Source of the DNA: BOG-908 sp964250925
Lineage (GTDB): Bacteria; Pseudomonadota; Alphaproteobacteria; Acetobacterales; Acetobacteraceae
Assembly (NCBI GenBank): GCA_964250925.1
Contig: CAXUHU010000002.1
Span: 41,221 to 105,220, forward strand
DNA: 64,000 nt
Reading direction: 5' to 3'
Positions 8,361 through 17,970 of the stretch are shown piece after piece; the stretch's first letter is position 1, and every line of letters starts with the position of its first letter. The notes under the pieces were generated by a model, which saw only the letters and a program-made list of their open reading frames with translations, did not search any database and was not told where the DNA came from. Position numbers and translations under genes: made by a program.

Positions 8361-9479
8361 CTAGATAGCTGTCTCGGGCGATGCCAAGGCCGTACGGCCG
8401 TGATCATGGATTACACGCCGAAGCCGTTGGGTGATCGGCACTTCGATGAAACGGTAGGCGATCATCGCCGCCAGCGTGCTCAGTGCCACGCAGGACACTA
8501 CCAGGACTGCACCCAATGGCGGACCGTGCAGCCTCGATCTCGCCAGCAGGACAGCAACAACCGGCAGGACGAAGCCGTGGGTCAAGTACAGCGAATAGGA
8601 AGCCTCGCCGACCTGCACGGCAAATTCCGGTATGCGCCTGCCCAGCCATGATTCGCCGAGCACGGCACCATACAGGGCGAACGCCGCAGCCACGCCCCAG
8701 ATCGCCGTCCGCTCCCAGGGCCCATCCGTTGACACCAGCGCCAAGCCGGCAAGACCGGCCATAAGCAAAGCCGGCCAGAGTGCTCGTGGCCCGAGCGGTC
8801 CCGTACGGACGACCAGGCGGCCGATGACCAGCCCGAATACGAACTCCAGCACGATCGGGTCGGCAAGCGTCGTCACCGCCGGCCAGCCAGGCCGCGCTAC
8901 GCCATGCGCCAGTGCCAAAACCACCATCGCCGGACCAACCACAACCAAGGGGTCACGCCGAAACAGCAGCGCGGCTGCGAATGCCACATAAAACAGCATT
9001 TCGAACGACAACGTCCAGCCGACGTCCAGCACCGGCCGCACGGCGCCCAAAGCATCACGCGAGGGCACGAACAGGAACGACGCCGCGACGTTCCAGGAGG
9101 TCGGGCGCGTGTGCAGCGCCATGGCCGGAACCGCGGCAATGGCGGCAAGCTTGGCCGCGGTAACCAGCCAGTACATCGGCACGATCCGCACCAGGCGCAG
9201 CTTGATGAAGCGGCTCCAGCCATCCGCCAAACCGGCCAGGCGCCTGGACGACAGCACCATGATGAAGCCGCTGATCACGAAGAAGAGGTCGACGCCGGCA
9301 TTGCCGTTGGCCCAGGGCACCACGCGCGCGTCGAACTTATCGTGCCAGAGCACCGTGCTGTGAAAGGCCACCACGAACAACGCGGCCACGGCACGCAGAA
9401 GCTGCACAGACCGGATAGAAACTGTCCGGGCCGGCGACGCCGGCAACGCGGGCTCTATCGCGGCCTTGTCGCTGTCCAC
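8361..9479 (-). CDS. Acyltransferase family 3 membrane protein (OafA/YrhL-like)
   Basis: 372 aa from GTG 9479, which lies 4 bp after the lpd stop; a longer frame reaches 9527 but would overlap lpd. It shows the acyltransferase-3 start (RSVQLLRAVAALFVVAFHS, with the conserved Arg and His) and then about ten transmembrane helices. The family O-acylates sugars of O-antigen, peptidoglycan or exopolysaccharide in the inner membrane. NAGVDLFFVISGFIM is the second conserved block. It is last in the pdh gene run, which gives no functional hint except access to the acetyl-CoA made by that complex. It ends convergently with gluQ at a palindrome. Confidence 0.88.
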   Translation of the reverse strand: MDSDKAAIEPALPASPARTVSIRSVQLLRAVAALFVVAFHSTVLWHDKFDARVVPWANGNAGVDLFFVISGFIMVLSSRRLAGLADGWSRFIKLRLVRIVPMYWLVTAAKLAAIAAVPAMALHTRPTSWNVAASFLFVPSRDALGAVRPVLDVGWTLSFEMLFYVAFAAALLFRRDPLVVVGPAMVVLALAHGVARPGWPAVTTLADPIVLEFVFGLVIGRLVVRTGPLGPRALWPALLMAGLAGLALVSTDGPWERTAIWGVAAAFALYGAVLGESWLGRRIPEFAVQVGEASYSLYLTHGFVLPVVAVLLARSRLHGPPLGAVLVVSCVALSTLAAMIAYRFIEVPITQRLRRVIHDHGRTALASPETAI

Positions 9480-9483
9480 CGAG

Positions 9484-10884
9484 CTAGAAATGGATGGCCC
9501 GCCCGTAGGCACCCAGCACCGCCTCATGCATCGTCTCGCTGACGGTAGGATGCGGAAACACCGTGTGCATCAGCTCCACCTCGGTTGTCTCCAGCGTGCG
9601 GGCGATGGCGTAGCCCTGGATCATCTCGGTCACTTCGGCGCCGATCATGTGCGCGCCCAGCAGCGCGCCCGTCTTCGCGTCGAAGATCACCTTCACCATG
9701 CCTTCCGGCTCGCCCATCGCAATGGCCTTGCCGTTGCCGATGAACGGAAAACGGCCGACGCGAAGCGTATGTCCGGCTGCCTGCGCGCGTGCCTCCGTCA
9801 GCCCGACCGAGGCGATCTGCGGCCGGCAATAGGTGCAGCCGGGGATGTTGGTCCAGTCGATCGGGCGCACGTCCGGCACGCCCGCTATCGTCTCCACGCA
9901 CACCACACCCTCGTGGCTCGCCTTGTGCGCCAACCACGGGGCGCCGGCCACGTCGCCGATCGCATACACGCCGGGCTCGCCGGTGCGGCAGTATTCGTCG
10001 ATCACGACGTGGGTGCGTTCGACCACGACGTTCGTGCCCTCGAACCCAAGATTCTCGACATTGCCGACGATGCCGGCGGCCGAAATTACGCGATCCACGG
10101 TGATCTGCTGCGGCCCAACCTTGGTCTCGATCAGCACGCCCACGTTGTCATCGGCTTTCGATGCGCTTGCTACCTTGGCGCCGAGCAGGAATTTCATGCC
10201 CTGCTTCTCGAACGCGTTTTGCGCGAACGCGCTGATCTCCGCATCCTCGGCCGGCAGGATGCGGTCCAGCATTTCGACCACTGTCACCTCGGCGCCCATG
10301 TTGCGGAAGAAGCTGGCGAACTCGATGCCGATCGCACCGGAGCCGATCACCAGCAGGCGCTTGGGCATCACCGCCGGCACCATCGCCTCCCGGTATGACC
10401 AGATGAGTTTGCCGTCGGTCTCCAGGCCTGGCAGTTGCCTGGCGCGGGCGCCGGTGGCAAGGATGATGTGCGGTGCCCCGAGCGTGTGTGTCGGCCTGCC
10501 GTCTTTCGTAACGGCGACCGTGTGCGGACCATCGAGCCGGCCCTGCCCATCGAACACGCTCACCTTGTTCTTCTTCAGCAGGTGGCCAACGCCGGATGCA
10601 AGCTGCTTCGCCACGGTGCGCGAACGCTTGACGACGCGGCCCAGGTCGAAGCGGATGTTGTCGGCCGCAAAGCCGAACTCGTCCAGATGGGCGAGCAGGT
10701 GGTTGATCTCCGAACTGCGCAGCAACGTTTTAGTGGGGATGCATCCCCAGTTGAGGCAGATGCCGCCCAGATGCTCCCGCTCGACCACCGCCGCCTTCAT
10801 GCCGAGCTGTGCGGCACGAATGGCCGCGACGTACCCACCCGGACCGCCGCCGATGACGACAAGGTCGAATTCCTGGCCCGCCAA
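9484..10884 (-). CDS. lpdA: Dihydrolipoyl dehydrogenase (E3 of pyruvate dehydrogenase)
   Basis: 466 aa flavoprotein that reoxidises dihydrolipoyl groups with NAD+. FAD motif GGGPGG (12-17), redox-active disulfide GGICLNWGCIPTK (C43, C48), NAD-binding VIGSGAIGIEFASFF, second FAD motif YAIGDVAG and the catalytic His-Glu pair in HTVFPHPTVSETMHEA near the C-terminus are all present. The start is TTG 10884, directly after the GNAT stop; GGGAG lies about six bases upstream. It is part of the pdhA-pdhB-pdhC-GNAT-lpd run, so it is the E3 of this complex and possibly shared with 2-oxoglutarate dehydrogenase. Confidence 0.96.
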   Translation of the reverse strand: MAGQEFDLVVIGGGPGGYVAAIRAAQLGMKAAVVEREHLGGICLNWGCIPTKTLLRSSEINHLLAHLDEFGFAADNIRFDLGRVVKRSRTVAKQLASGVGHLLKKNKVSVFDGQGRLDGPHTVAVTKDGRPTHTLGAPHIILATGARARQLPGLETDGKLIWSYREAMVPAVMPKRLLVIGSGAIGIEFASFFRNMGAEVTVVEMLDRILPAEDAEISAFAQNAFEKQGMKFLLGAKVASASKADDNVGVLIETKVGPQQITVDRVISAAGIVGNVENLGFEGTNVVVERTHVVIDEYCRTGEPGVYAIGDVAGAPWLAHKASHEGVVCVETIAGVPDVRPIDWTNIPGCTYCRPQIASVGLTEARAQAAGHTLRVGRFPFIGNGKAIAMGEPEGMVKVIFDAKTGALLGAHMIGAEVTEMIQGYAIARTLETTEVELMHTVFPHPTVSETMHEAVLGAYGRAIHF

Positions 10885-11403
10885 TCAGGACTCCCGTGCC
10901 AGCAAGGCGACCTTCTCGGCCGATAGCCGCTGCACGGTCCAGTCCTCCATTCCGACGGCGCCCATCGAGCGATAGAATTTCACCGCCGTCTCGTTCCAAT
11001 CGAGTACCGACCATTCCATGCGGCTGCACCCCCGGCGAAGCGCACGCTGCGCCATGCCGCGGAAGAACGCGCGGCCAATGCCCAAACCGCGATGTTCCGG
11101 CTCCACATAGACGTCTTCCACGTACAGTCCGGGGCGGCATTGGAACGTGCTGAAATTGTAGAACCAGATGGCCACGCCCACCACGCGGCCGGCGATCTCG
11201 GCCACCATCGCGTATGCGTTCGGTGGCTCCCCGAAAAGCTGCTCGTGAAACTGCTCCGGCGTGGCCAGCGCCTCGTCCGCGATCCGCTCGAACACCGCGA
11301 GGTCATGCACCAGGCGGGTGATGTCGGCGGCATCCTCGGGCCGAGCGTCGCGCAGGCTAAAGCTGCCGGTCACTGCGGTGTCGTCAGCACGCGCGCTGCT
11401 CAC
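10885..11403 (-). CDS. GNAT-family N-acetyltransferase embedded in the pdh operon
   Basis: 172 aa from GTG 11403, overlapping the pdhC stop by 4 bp (GTGA); its own stop abuts the lpd start, so translation is coupled on both sides. GNAT fold: LRDARPEDAADITRLV at the N-terminus, VYVEPEHRGLGIGRAFFRGMAQRA as the acetyl-CoA-binding motif A, and NETAVKFYRSMGA as motif B. It resembles diamine/thialysine acetyltransferase-like GNATs. The substrate is unknown. Its position inside an operon that makes acetyl-CoA is unusual and suggests use of that product, perhaps on a complex subunit or on a small amine. Confidence 0.88.
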   Translation of the reverse strand: MSSARADDTAVTGSFSLRDARPEDAADITRLVHDLAVFERIADEALATPEQFHEQLFGEPPNAYAMVAEIAGRVVGVAIWFYNFSTFQCRPGLYVEDVYVEPEHRGLGIGRAFFRGMAQRALRRGCSRMEWSVLDWNETAVKFYRSMGAVGMEDWTVQRLSAEKVALLARES

Positions 11404-12725
11404 AGCAGCAATCCGAGCGGATCTTGCACCAGGGATTTCAGGGTGGAGACGAACTGTGCGGCCAACGCGCCGTCAATCACGCGATGATCGACGGACAGCG
11501 TGCAGGTCATCACGGTGGCCACGGCGAGTTGCCCGTCTCGCACCACCGGCCGCTTCTCGCCGGCGGCCACGGCCAATATGGCGGCCTGCGGCGGGTTGAT
11601 GATGGCGGAAAAATCGCGCACCCCGTACATGCCCATGTTGGAGATCGAAAAGCCGCCGCCCTGAAACTCGTCCGGCTTCAGCTTGCCGGCACGGGCGCGC
11701 TCGAACAGGCTTTTCGCCTCGTTGCTGATGGCGGCCAGGCCTTTCTGGTCTGCGCGGCGGATGATGGGCGTGATCAGCCCGTCGGGGATGGAGACGGCGA
11801 CCGAGATATCGACGTCGTCGTAGTGGAACACGCCGTCATCGAAGAAGCTGGCATTCACGCCCGGCACGCGGCGCAGCGTGACCGCGCAGGCCTTGATCAG
11901 CAAATCGTTCACCGAAAGCTTGAACGTTCCCGGCCCATTCTCAGGCGAGCGCGCGTTCAGCTCGCCGCGCAAGGCGAGCAACGCGTCCAACTCGATGTCG
12001 ATGCTGACGTAGAAATGCGGAATGGTTTGCTTGGCCTCGGTCAAACGCCGCGCCGTTACGCGCTTGACGTTGCTGAGCGGCGCCAGCCGCCCGGCGGCGC
12101 CGACCCCGACCGGCGGTGCAGCTTTGGTAAACGCCGACGGGGCGGGCAGTGCCGGTGCGTCGGCGGCCGGCGCAACCACCGGTGCAGCCGCAGCCGGCCT
12201 GTCCTGTGCGGCTTCCACGTCGGCGCGCACGATGCGGCCGTTCGGGCCGCTGCCCTTCAACGATGCGAGCGTTATCCCCGCCTGCTGCGCCATGCGCCGC
12301 GCAAGCGGCGAAGCGAACACGCGCTCGCCATGATCGCTGCCAGCGGCATGGCCGGTCGCCACCACGGCGCGAGGCGGCGCCGTTTCCACGCCCTGCACCG
12401 GCGCCGCCACCTCACCTGCGGCCTGAACGGGTAGAGAAGGTGTCGGCGCCGGTGGCACGGTGGAACCTTGTGCACCACCCGCTGCGTCGCCATCCAGCAA
12501 CGCGATGGGATCGTTCACGCGCACGCCCTGCGTACCGTCCGGCACCAGGATACGCCCCAGTACGCCCTCATCGACAGCTTCCACCTCCATCGTCGCCTTG
12601 TCGGTCTCGATCTCGGCGATCACGTCGCCGGCACGAATGGCGTCACCCTCCTTTTTCAACCAGCGAGCCAGCGTTCCCTCCGTCATCGTGGGCGACAGCG
12701 CGGGCATCAGAATGTTGGTGGCCAT
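11400..12725 (-). CDS. pdhC: Pyruvate dehydrogenase E2, dihydrolipoamide acetyltransferase
   Basis: 441 aa from ATG 12725. The lipoyl domain is at residues 1-78, with the lipoylated lysine in ETDKATMEVE (K43). An Ala/Pro-rich linker, a peripheral-subunit-binding domain (about 140-178, VFASPLARRMAQQAGITL) and the catalytic acetyltransferase domain follow, with the DHR active site in SVDHRVIDGA near the C-terminus. It transfers acetyl groups to CoA and forms the core of the complex. It starts 10 bp after pdhB. The lipoyl-coding DNA shares 51 consecutive identical bases with that of pdhB (12583-12633 against 13958-14008). Confidence 0.96.
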   Translation of the reverse strand: MATNILMPALSPTMTEGTLARWLKKEGDAIRAGDVIAEIETDKATMEVEAVDEGVLGRILVPDGTQGVRVNDPIALLDGDAAGGAQGSTVPPAPTPSLPVQAAGEVAAPVQGVETAPPRAVVATGHAAGSDHGERVFASPLARRMAQQAGITLASLKGSGPNGRIVRADVEAAQDRPAAAAPVVAPAADAPALPAPSAFTKAAPPVGVGAAGRLAPLSNVKRVTARRLTEAKQTIPHFYVSIDIELDALLALRGELNARSPENGPGTFKLSVNDLLIKACAVTLRRVPGVNASFFDDGVFHYDDVDISVAVSIPDGLITPIIRRADQKGLAAISNEAKSLFERARAGKLKPDEFQGGGFSISNMGMYGVRDFSAIINPPQAAILAVAAGEKRPVVRDGQLAVATVMTCTLSVDHRVIDGALAAQFVSTLKSLVQDPLGLLL

Positions 12726-12735
12726 CTCCGCGCCC

Positions 12736-14097
12736 CTAGACGATCTTGCGCACGGCATCCACCACCCAACCGGGCTGCGGCAACGCCAGCTTTTCCAAAT
12801 TCGCCGCGTAGGGCAGCGGCACGTCCAGCCCGGTCACCCGCACCGGCGGCGCATCCAGCCAGTCGAACGCCTGCTCGATCACCTGCATCGCCACCTCCGA
12901 GCCGATACCCGCATAGGGCCAGCCCTCCTCCACTGTCACCAGCCGGCTGGTGCGCTTCACGCTCTCCACCACGGTGCCGATGTCCAGCGGCCGCAGCGTG
13001 CGCAGGTTGATCACCTCGGCCTGCACACCTTGTTCGGCAAGCGTATCGGCCGCACGCAGCGCCACGCCGACCATGATGGAGTAGGCGACGATCGTGACGT
13101 GCCGCCCTTCCCGCTCGATCTTCGCCCGGCCGATCGGCAGCACGAAATCGTCGGCCGTGGGCGTCTCGAAACTCTGGCCGTAGAGTATCTCGTTCTCCAG
13201 GAACACCACCGGGTTCGGGTCGCGTATCGCCGCCCGCAGCAACCCCTTGGCGTCGGCCGCCGAATACGGTGCGATCACCTTCAACCCGGGGCAATGCGCA
13301 TACCAGCTCGCGTAATCCTGGCTGTGCTGGGCTGCCACGCGTGACGCGGCCCCATTCGGCCCACGGAACACGATCGGGCAGCCCATCTGCCCGCCCGACA
13401 TGTACAGCGTCTTGGCGGCCGAGTTGATGATCTGATCGATCGCCTGCATCGCGAAATTGAACGTCATGAACTCCACGATCGGCCGCAGCCCGTTCATCGC
13501 GGCACCCACCGCCATGCCGGTGAAGCCGTGTTCGGTGATCGGCATATCGACCACGCGGCGCGCTCCGAATCGCTCCAGCAGTCCCTGGCTGATCTTGTAC
13601 GCACCCTGATATTGCGCTACCTCCTCGCCCATCAGGAACACATCGGCATCGGCCGCCATCTCGGCGGCCATCGCGTCGCGCAGCGCCTCCCGCACCGTCA
13701 CGGCACGGGTGGCGCCCCATTGGCGTTCCGGCGCAGGCATCGCCACGCTGGCCGGCGCGCGGGCCAGCGCCGCGCGGTCGGCGATCTCCCGCTCGCCTTC
13801 CCCCTCGGCCGCAACCCTCGGCATGGCGGGCGCCGAACGCTCCGGCATGGCGGCGCCATCCTCGCCGGCCAGCACGGCGATCGGCGTGTTCACCGCCACG
13901 CCGTCGGTGCCCTCGCCTACCAGTATCTCCGACAGCCGCCCCTCGTCGGTGGCCTCTACCTCCATCGTCGCCTTGTCGGTCTCGATCTCGGCGATCACGT
14001 CGCCGGCATGCACCGGGTCGCCGATCTTCTTCAACCAGCGCGCCAGCTTGCCCTCCGTCATCGTGGGCGACAGCGCCGGCATCAGCACCTGCGTCAT
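12736..14097 (-). CDS. pdhB: Pyruvate dehydrogenase E1 beta with N-terminal lipoyl domain
   Basis: 453 aa from ATG 14097, overlapping the pdhA stop by 4 bp (ATGA). An N-terminal lipoyl domain (1-80, lysine K42 in ETDKATMEVE) is joined by an Ala/Pro linker (about 80-130) to the E1-beta transketolase-type domain (VTVREALRDAMAAEM, MPITEHGFTGMAVGAAM, VFRGPNGAASRVAAQHSQD). A lipoyl domain on E1-beta is typical of alphaproteobacterial PDH. It works with PdhA to decarboxylate pyruvate. Its extra lipoyl domain is almost the same as that of E2 at DNA level. Confidence 0.96.
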   Translation of the reverse strand: MTQVLMPALSPTMTEGKLARWLKKIGDPVHAGDVIAEIETDKATMEVEATDEGRLSEILVGEGTDGVAVNTPIAVLAGEDGAAMPERSAPAMPRVAAEGEGEREIADRAALARAPASVAMPAPERQWGATRAVTVREALRDAMAAEMAADADVFLMGEEVAQYQGAYKISQGLLERFGARRVVDMPITEHGFTGMAVGAAMNGLRPIVEFMTFNFAMQAIDQIINSAAKTLYMSGGQMGCPIVFRGPNGAASRVAAQHSQDYASWYAHCPGLKVIAPYSAADAKGLLRAAIRDPNPVVFLENEILYGQSFETPTADDFVLPIGRAKIEREGRHVTIVAYSIMVGVALRAADTLAEQGVQAEVINLRTLRPLDIGTVVESVKRTSRLVTVEEGWPYAGIGSEVAMQVIEQAFDWLDAPPVRVTGLDVPLPYAANLEKLALPQPGWVVDAVRKIV

Positions 14098-15098
14098 GCG
14101 GCCCCCAGCAGGATGTCGGTCCACAGCTCGGCCGGGTCCGGCTCGGGGCTGGCCTGGGCGAAGTCGGCGGCATCCTGCATCTGCACCCGGGTCTCGTCCT
14201 CGGCCTGCTTCAGCACCGCCTCTGCCACACCCAGTTGCAGCAGCCGCGCGCGGGCGGAGGCGACCGGGTCGTGATGATCCCGCATGTCCTGCACCTCGTC
14301 GCGCGTGCGGTATTTGGCGGGGTCCGACATCGAGTGGCCGCGGAAACGATACGTCTTCATCTCCAGCAGGTACGGCCCCTGCCCGGCGCGGCAATGCGCC
14401 ACGGCCGTGCGCGCCGCCTCGTGCACCGCGGCCACGTCCATCCCGTCCACCTGCACGCCCGGAATGCCCCAGGGCGCGCCGTTCTGCGACAGGTCGCGCG
14501 AGGCCGAGGCGCGCTCCACGCTGGTGCCCATGCCGTAGCGGTTGTTCTCGATCACATACACGCAGGGCAGTTTTTGCAGCGCGGCAAGATTAAAACTCTC
14601 GAACACCTGGCCCTGGTTGGATGCACCCTCGCCCATATAGGCGACCGCCACGTTCGTATTGCCGCGATAGGCGTTGCTGAATGCCAGTCCGGTGCCGATG
14701 CTCACCTGAGCGCCGACAATGCCGTGCCCGCCGAAGAAGTTCTTCTCCCGGCTGAACATATGCATCGAGCCGCCCTTGCCGTGGCTGTAGCCGGTGGCCC
14801 TCCCCGTCAGCTCAGCCATCATCCCGCGCGGCTCCATGCCGGTGGCCAGCATGTGGCCGTGGTCGCGATAGGACGTGATCACCTGATCGCCGGGGCAGAG
14901 TGCCATCTGCACGCCCACAACGACCGCTTCCTGCCCGATATACAGGTGACAGAAGCCGCCGATCAGCCCCATGCCGTAAAGCTGGCCCGCCTTCTCCTCA
15001 AACCGGCGTATGCGCAGCATCGTCTCCCAAGCCTGGCGCCACTGATCGGCGTCCATCCCAGGGGCGCTGCCCGCACGGGCTGGCTCGGCATCGGCCAT
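14094..15098 (-). CDS. pdhA: Pyruvate dehydrogenase E1 alpha
   Basis: 334 aa. It is the thiamine-diphosphate-binding subunit that decarboxylates pyruvate with PdhB. The ThDP/Mg motif GEGASNQG lies at 156-163, with the partner Asn in ENNRYGMGTS. HGKGGSMHMF and the phosphorylation-loop equivalent YRFRGHSMSDPAKYR are present. ATG 15098 has GGAG about 7 bases upstream; a GTG at 15110 would add four residues and destroy that spacing. First gene of the pdh set, 93 bp downstream of ftsB. Confidence 0.96.
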   Translation of the reverse strand: MADAEPARAGSAPGMDADQWRQAWETMLRIRRFEEKAGQLYGMGLIGGFCHLYIGQEAVVVGVQMALCPGDQVITSYRDHGHMLATGMEPRGMMAELTGRATGYSHGKGGSMHMFSREKNFFGGHGIVGAQVSIGTGLAFSNAYRGNTNVAVAYMGEGASNQGQVFESFNLAALQKLPCVYVIENNRYGMGTSVERASASRDLSQNGAPWGIPGVQVDGMDVAAVHEAARTAVAHCRAGQGPYLLEMKTYRFRGHSMSDPAKYRTRDEVQDMRDHHDPVASARARLLQLGVAEAVLKQAEDETRVQMQDAADFAQASPEPDPAELWTDILLGAA

Positions 15099-15191
15099 GT
15101 CTGTCTCCACCTAGGACTTAGGTGCAAGACCTTAGCCGAGAGGCGGCGCCCAACAAGAGTGGAGAAGCCAGGCAGCTATGCCGGCGGCCGA

Positions 15192-15521
15192 TCAGAACAG
15201 CTTATTGGCTTGACCGTAGGGCACTACCACATCGTTCGGGTCGGCGAGATTCAGCATGGCGCGGGCGCGTTCGTCCAGCGTGTCGGGGTCGATATGGTTG
15301 GCGCGTAGGCCGGCTACCCGCACCTCCCAAGCATTGCGCTCCTCCTCGGCCGCTTTCTGCTCGGCCCTGGCGGTCACCAGCTGGTGTTGCCGCATGGCAT
15401 AGGCGCGCAAGCCGTGCTCGCCGCGCATCGCGTTCCAGCCGAAATAGCCGGCGAGCGACAGGAACAGCAACGGCGGCAGCATCGCTTTGGCGGCGCGCTG
15501 GGCAAAACGAACGATGGTCAT
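15192..15521 (-). CDS. ftsB: Septum formation initiator FtsB/DivIC family
   Basis: 109 aa. An N-terminal membrane helix (about residues 12-30) is followed by a coiled coil (about 40-72) and the FtsB tail with HIDPDTLDERARAMLNLADPNDVV. FtsB joins FtsL and FtsQ in the divisome. Its place directly upstream of pdhA is a conserved alphaproteobacterial arrangement, which supports the call. The gene is 86 bp downstream of gspD. Confidence 0.88.
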   Translation of the reverse strand: MTIVRFAQRAAKAMLPPLLFLSLAGYFGWNAMRGEHGLRAYAMRQHQLVTARAEQKAAEEERNAWEVRVAGLRANHIDPDTLDERARAMLNLADPNDVVVPYGQANKLF

Positions 15522-15607
15522 GGCTCGGCTTCCGGCTGCGTAAGGCGATGCTACCGGCTAAGCAGGGGTTTGTGGAAGCACATTCGGAGCGTCCGACGAG
15601 ACGGATA

Positions 15608-17970
15608 CTATGGCCCGATGCCGATACGCCGCCGGACGCGTTCGTTGGGATCCTCCGAACCGCCGCGCGGCAGCGTCTGAAGATCATAGGGGACAAAGGC
15701 GGCCCGCGGCAGTTGCNNNNNNNNNNATCCTCGGTCAGCGATCGCGCGTCGCGCTGGTCGTGCAGCACATGCGGCGTCAGCAACACCAGCAGTTCGGTGC
15801 GGGTGCGGTTGTTGATCTGGGTGCCGGTAAAAAGGTTTAGGATCGGGATGTCTTTCAGGAACGGGATGCCGGTGTTGCCCTGCTGATAGTTGTCGGTGAT
15901 CAGTCCGGCCAAGCCGACGGTCTGGCCGTCCTGGGCGACCACCCGGCTCTGCACTGCCCGATCAGTGAACGTTGGGGAGTTGATCGCCGAGCCGGTGCTG
16001 CTGTTCAAGCTGCCGCTGCCTGCCGCGATCCCCGACACCTCCTGGCTGATGTCGAGGGTGACGAGCCCGCCGCTGTTCACCCGGGGCGTGACCTGGGTAA
16101 TGACGCCGGTCTTCTGATAATTGATCGAGTTGGTGATCGAGGCCGATCCAACCAGCGCGCTCGTCTGCTGCGCGCTCAGGTACGGGACCAGGTTGCCCAC
16201 CTGTAGCGATGCCGATTCGTTATCGAGCACCAGGAGCTCCGGCGAGGACAGCACCTTCACGGTGGTGATCCCTTGCAACGCCTGCAGCACCACGTCGCCG
16301 CCGCCGAAATTGACCCCGAACGAGAACCCACCATTCGACCCGTTGGCGGTACCCGTGTTATGGCCGGTGACGATTGCAGCCGCCTGTCCCAAAGCGCCGG
16401 AAAGTGCGTGGTGGGTGAAATAGAACTGTGTGCCGTATTGCAACGTGTCGTTCAGATCGACTTCGGCGATGATGACGTCGATGCGCACCTGCAGTGGCAG
16501 GATGTCGATCTTGTGAAGCATGGCCTCTACCGTCGCTTCCTCCTCGCCGGTGGCATAGACCAGGATCGCATTGTTCTCCGGGTTTGGAATGATGCGCATG
16601 GCATTGGCGCTCGCCCCCCCGGTGCCGCCGCTGTTGGACAAGCCCCCTAGCAAGGGATTGGCGCCGGTGGCGCCGGCACTGCGTGAGGGCGTTCCCTGAC
16701 CGCCGGATCCGGTGGTCGCGCCGCCGGTGGACCCGCCCGACAGGCTGCTGCCCAGCCCGCCGGTGCTGGTCTGACCGCCGCCGATGCCCCCGGTGCTGCC
16801 GCCCAGCGCAGAACCGGTGCTGCCGCCGCCGGCGCCGGTCTCGCTGCTGGTGGTGCTGACCAGGCCCGCCTGCGGGCCGGTCTGCTGGCCCTGGCCATGT
16901 GCGGTCGGCTGTGCGGTGACGTTGTCGGGCGTAAAGGCTTCCTGAAGAATATAGGCGGTGTCGTTGGCCGTGCTGTTCTGGATGTAGTAGACGTGCCACG
17001 TACGCATCGTCTGGCGCATGCCGCGCTCCACCACCGCGTAAACGCGGCGCGCATCGTTGAGGTAGCGCGGCTGGCTTGTCACCACCAGCACGGCATCCAC
17101 GCGCGCCAGCGGCACCACCTTCACCTGGCTGGCGAGCTGGCCGCCCTGCTGGCTGCGGAACGCCTGGTTCAGTGCGCCGGCAAAATCCTCGGCCGCCCCG
17201 TTGGGAACGGGGAAGAGCGCATAGGATTGGCCGGCCAGCGCGTCGATGTCGAAGGCGCGCACCAGTTCCACCAGCGCGTCGCGCTGCGCCGGCTCGCCGG
17301 CGATCACCAGCGCGTTGGCGCTGGGCACGGCGACCACGCGCGCGCCCCCCTGGGCGTAGGGCTGCAGCACCTTGGCCAGGTCCTCGGCCGCGGCGTAGCG
17401 CAACGGCACCATCATGCCGCCGGCCGTGCCAGCGGCACCGGCCACCCCGCCGGCCGCCGCCGTCGGCAGCACGCGATACACCCCGGCGTTGACAACCAGA
17501 GTGGCCCCGTTCTGGGCCAGCAGCGATTGCAGTACCGGCACCAGTTGGCGCTCGGTAAGCGGGGTGACGGTGCGCAGCGTGGCCGTGCCGTGCACGGAGG
17601 GGTCGATGGCGTAGTTCACGTGCAGCGTGTTGCCCAGGATCTGCGCCACCACCTCGCGTATGTCGGTGTCGGCGAAATCCAGCGTCACGCTGCCCGCGCC
17701 GCCGCCGCCGCCCGCGCCGCTGGCCGAGACGACGATGCCGGGCCCGTTGCTGACGGCAACCTGTGGCAAGCCTGGGCTGCCGGCGACGCTACCGTTGATC
17801 CGCGGCGTCGCCTGGCCGGTGACCGCACCCAAGGGCGGCAAGGGCGGCAGCAGACGCGGCTGGGCTTGCTGCGCGCACCCGGCCAGCGCAGAGCAGGCGA
17901 CCAGCCAAGCGGCCAAACGGCGCGGCCGGGCCGCCGATGCGGTTTCGCGGCGGTCAGGTGGCGTCATCAC
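15608..17970 (-). CDS. gspD: Type II secretion outer-membrane secretin GspD (interrupted by assembly gap)
   Basis: Secretin lipoprotein that forms the T2SS outer-membrane channel. Signal peptide with lipobox LAGC (C32), then N0-N2 domains (VTLDFADTDIREVVAQILG), a very Gly/Ser/Thr-rich low-complexity insert (about 370-450) and the secretin core (VPYLSAQQTSA, GLITDNYQQGNTGIPFLKDIPILNLF). The frame reaches LTED, then ten Ns. On the far side the C-terminus continues in another frame as QLPRAAFVPYDLQTLP...RRRIGIGP and stops at 15608. Frame arithmetic needs a real gap of 10+1 (mod 3) bases, for example 8 or 11. The start is GTG 17970 or ATG 17967, both near GGAGAG and overlapping the upstream stop. 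Confidence 0.92.
15717..15726. other. Assembly gap (10 Ns) inside gspD
   Basis: Ten Ns. Coding frames on the two sides differ, so the Ns are a placeholder and not a measured length; only a few codons of GspD appear to be missing. Confidence 0.98.
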
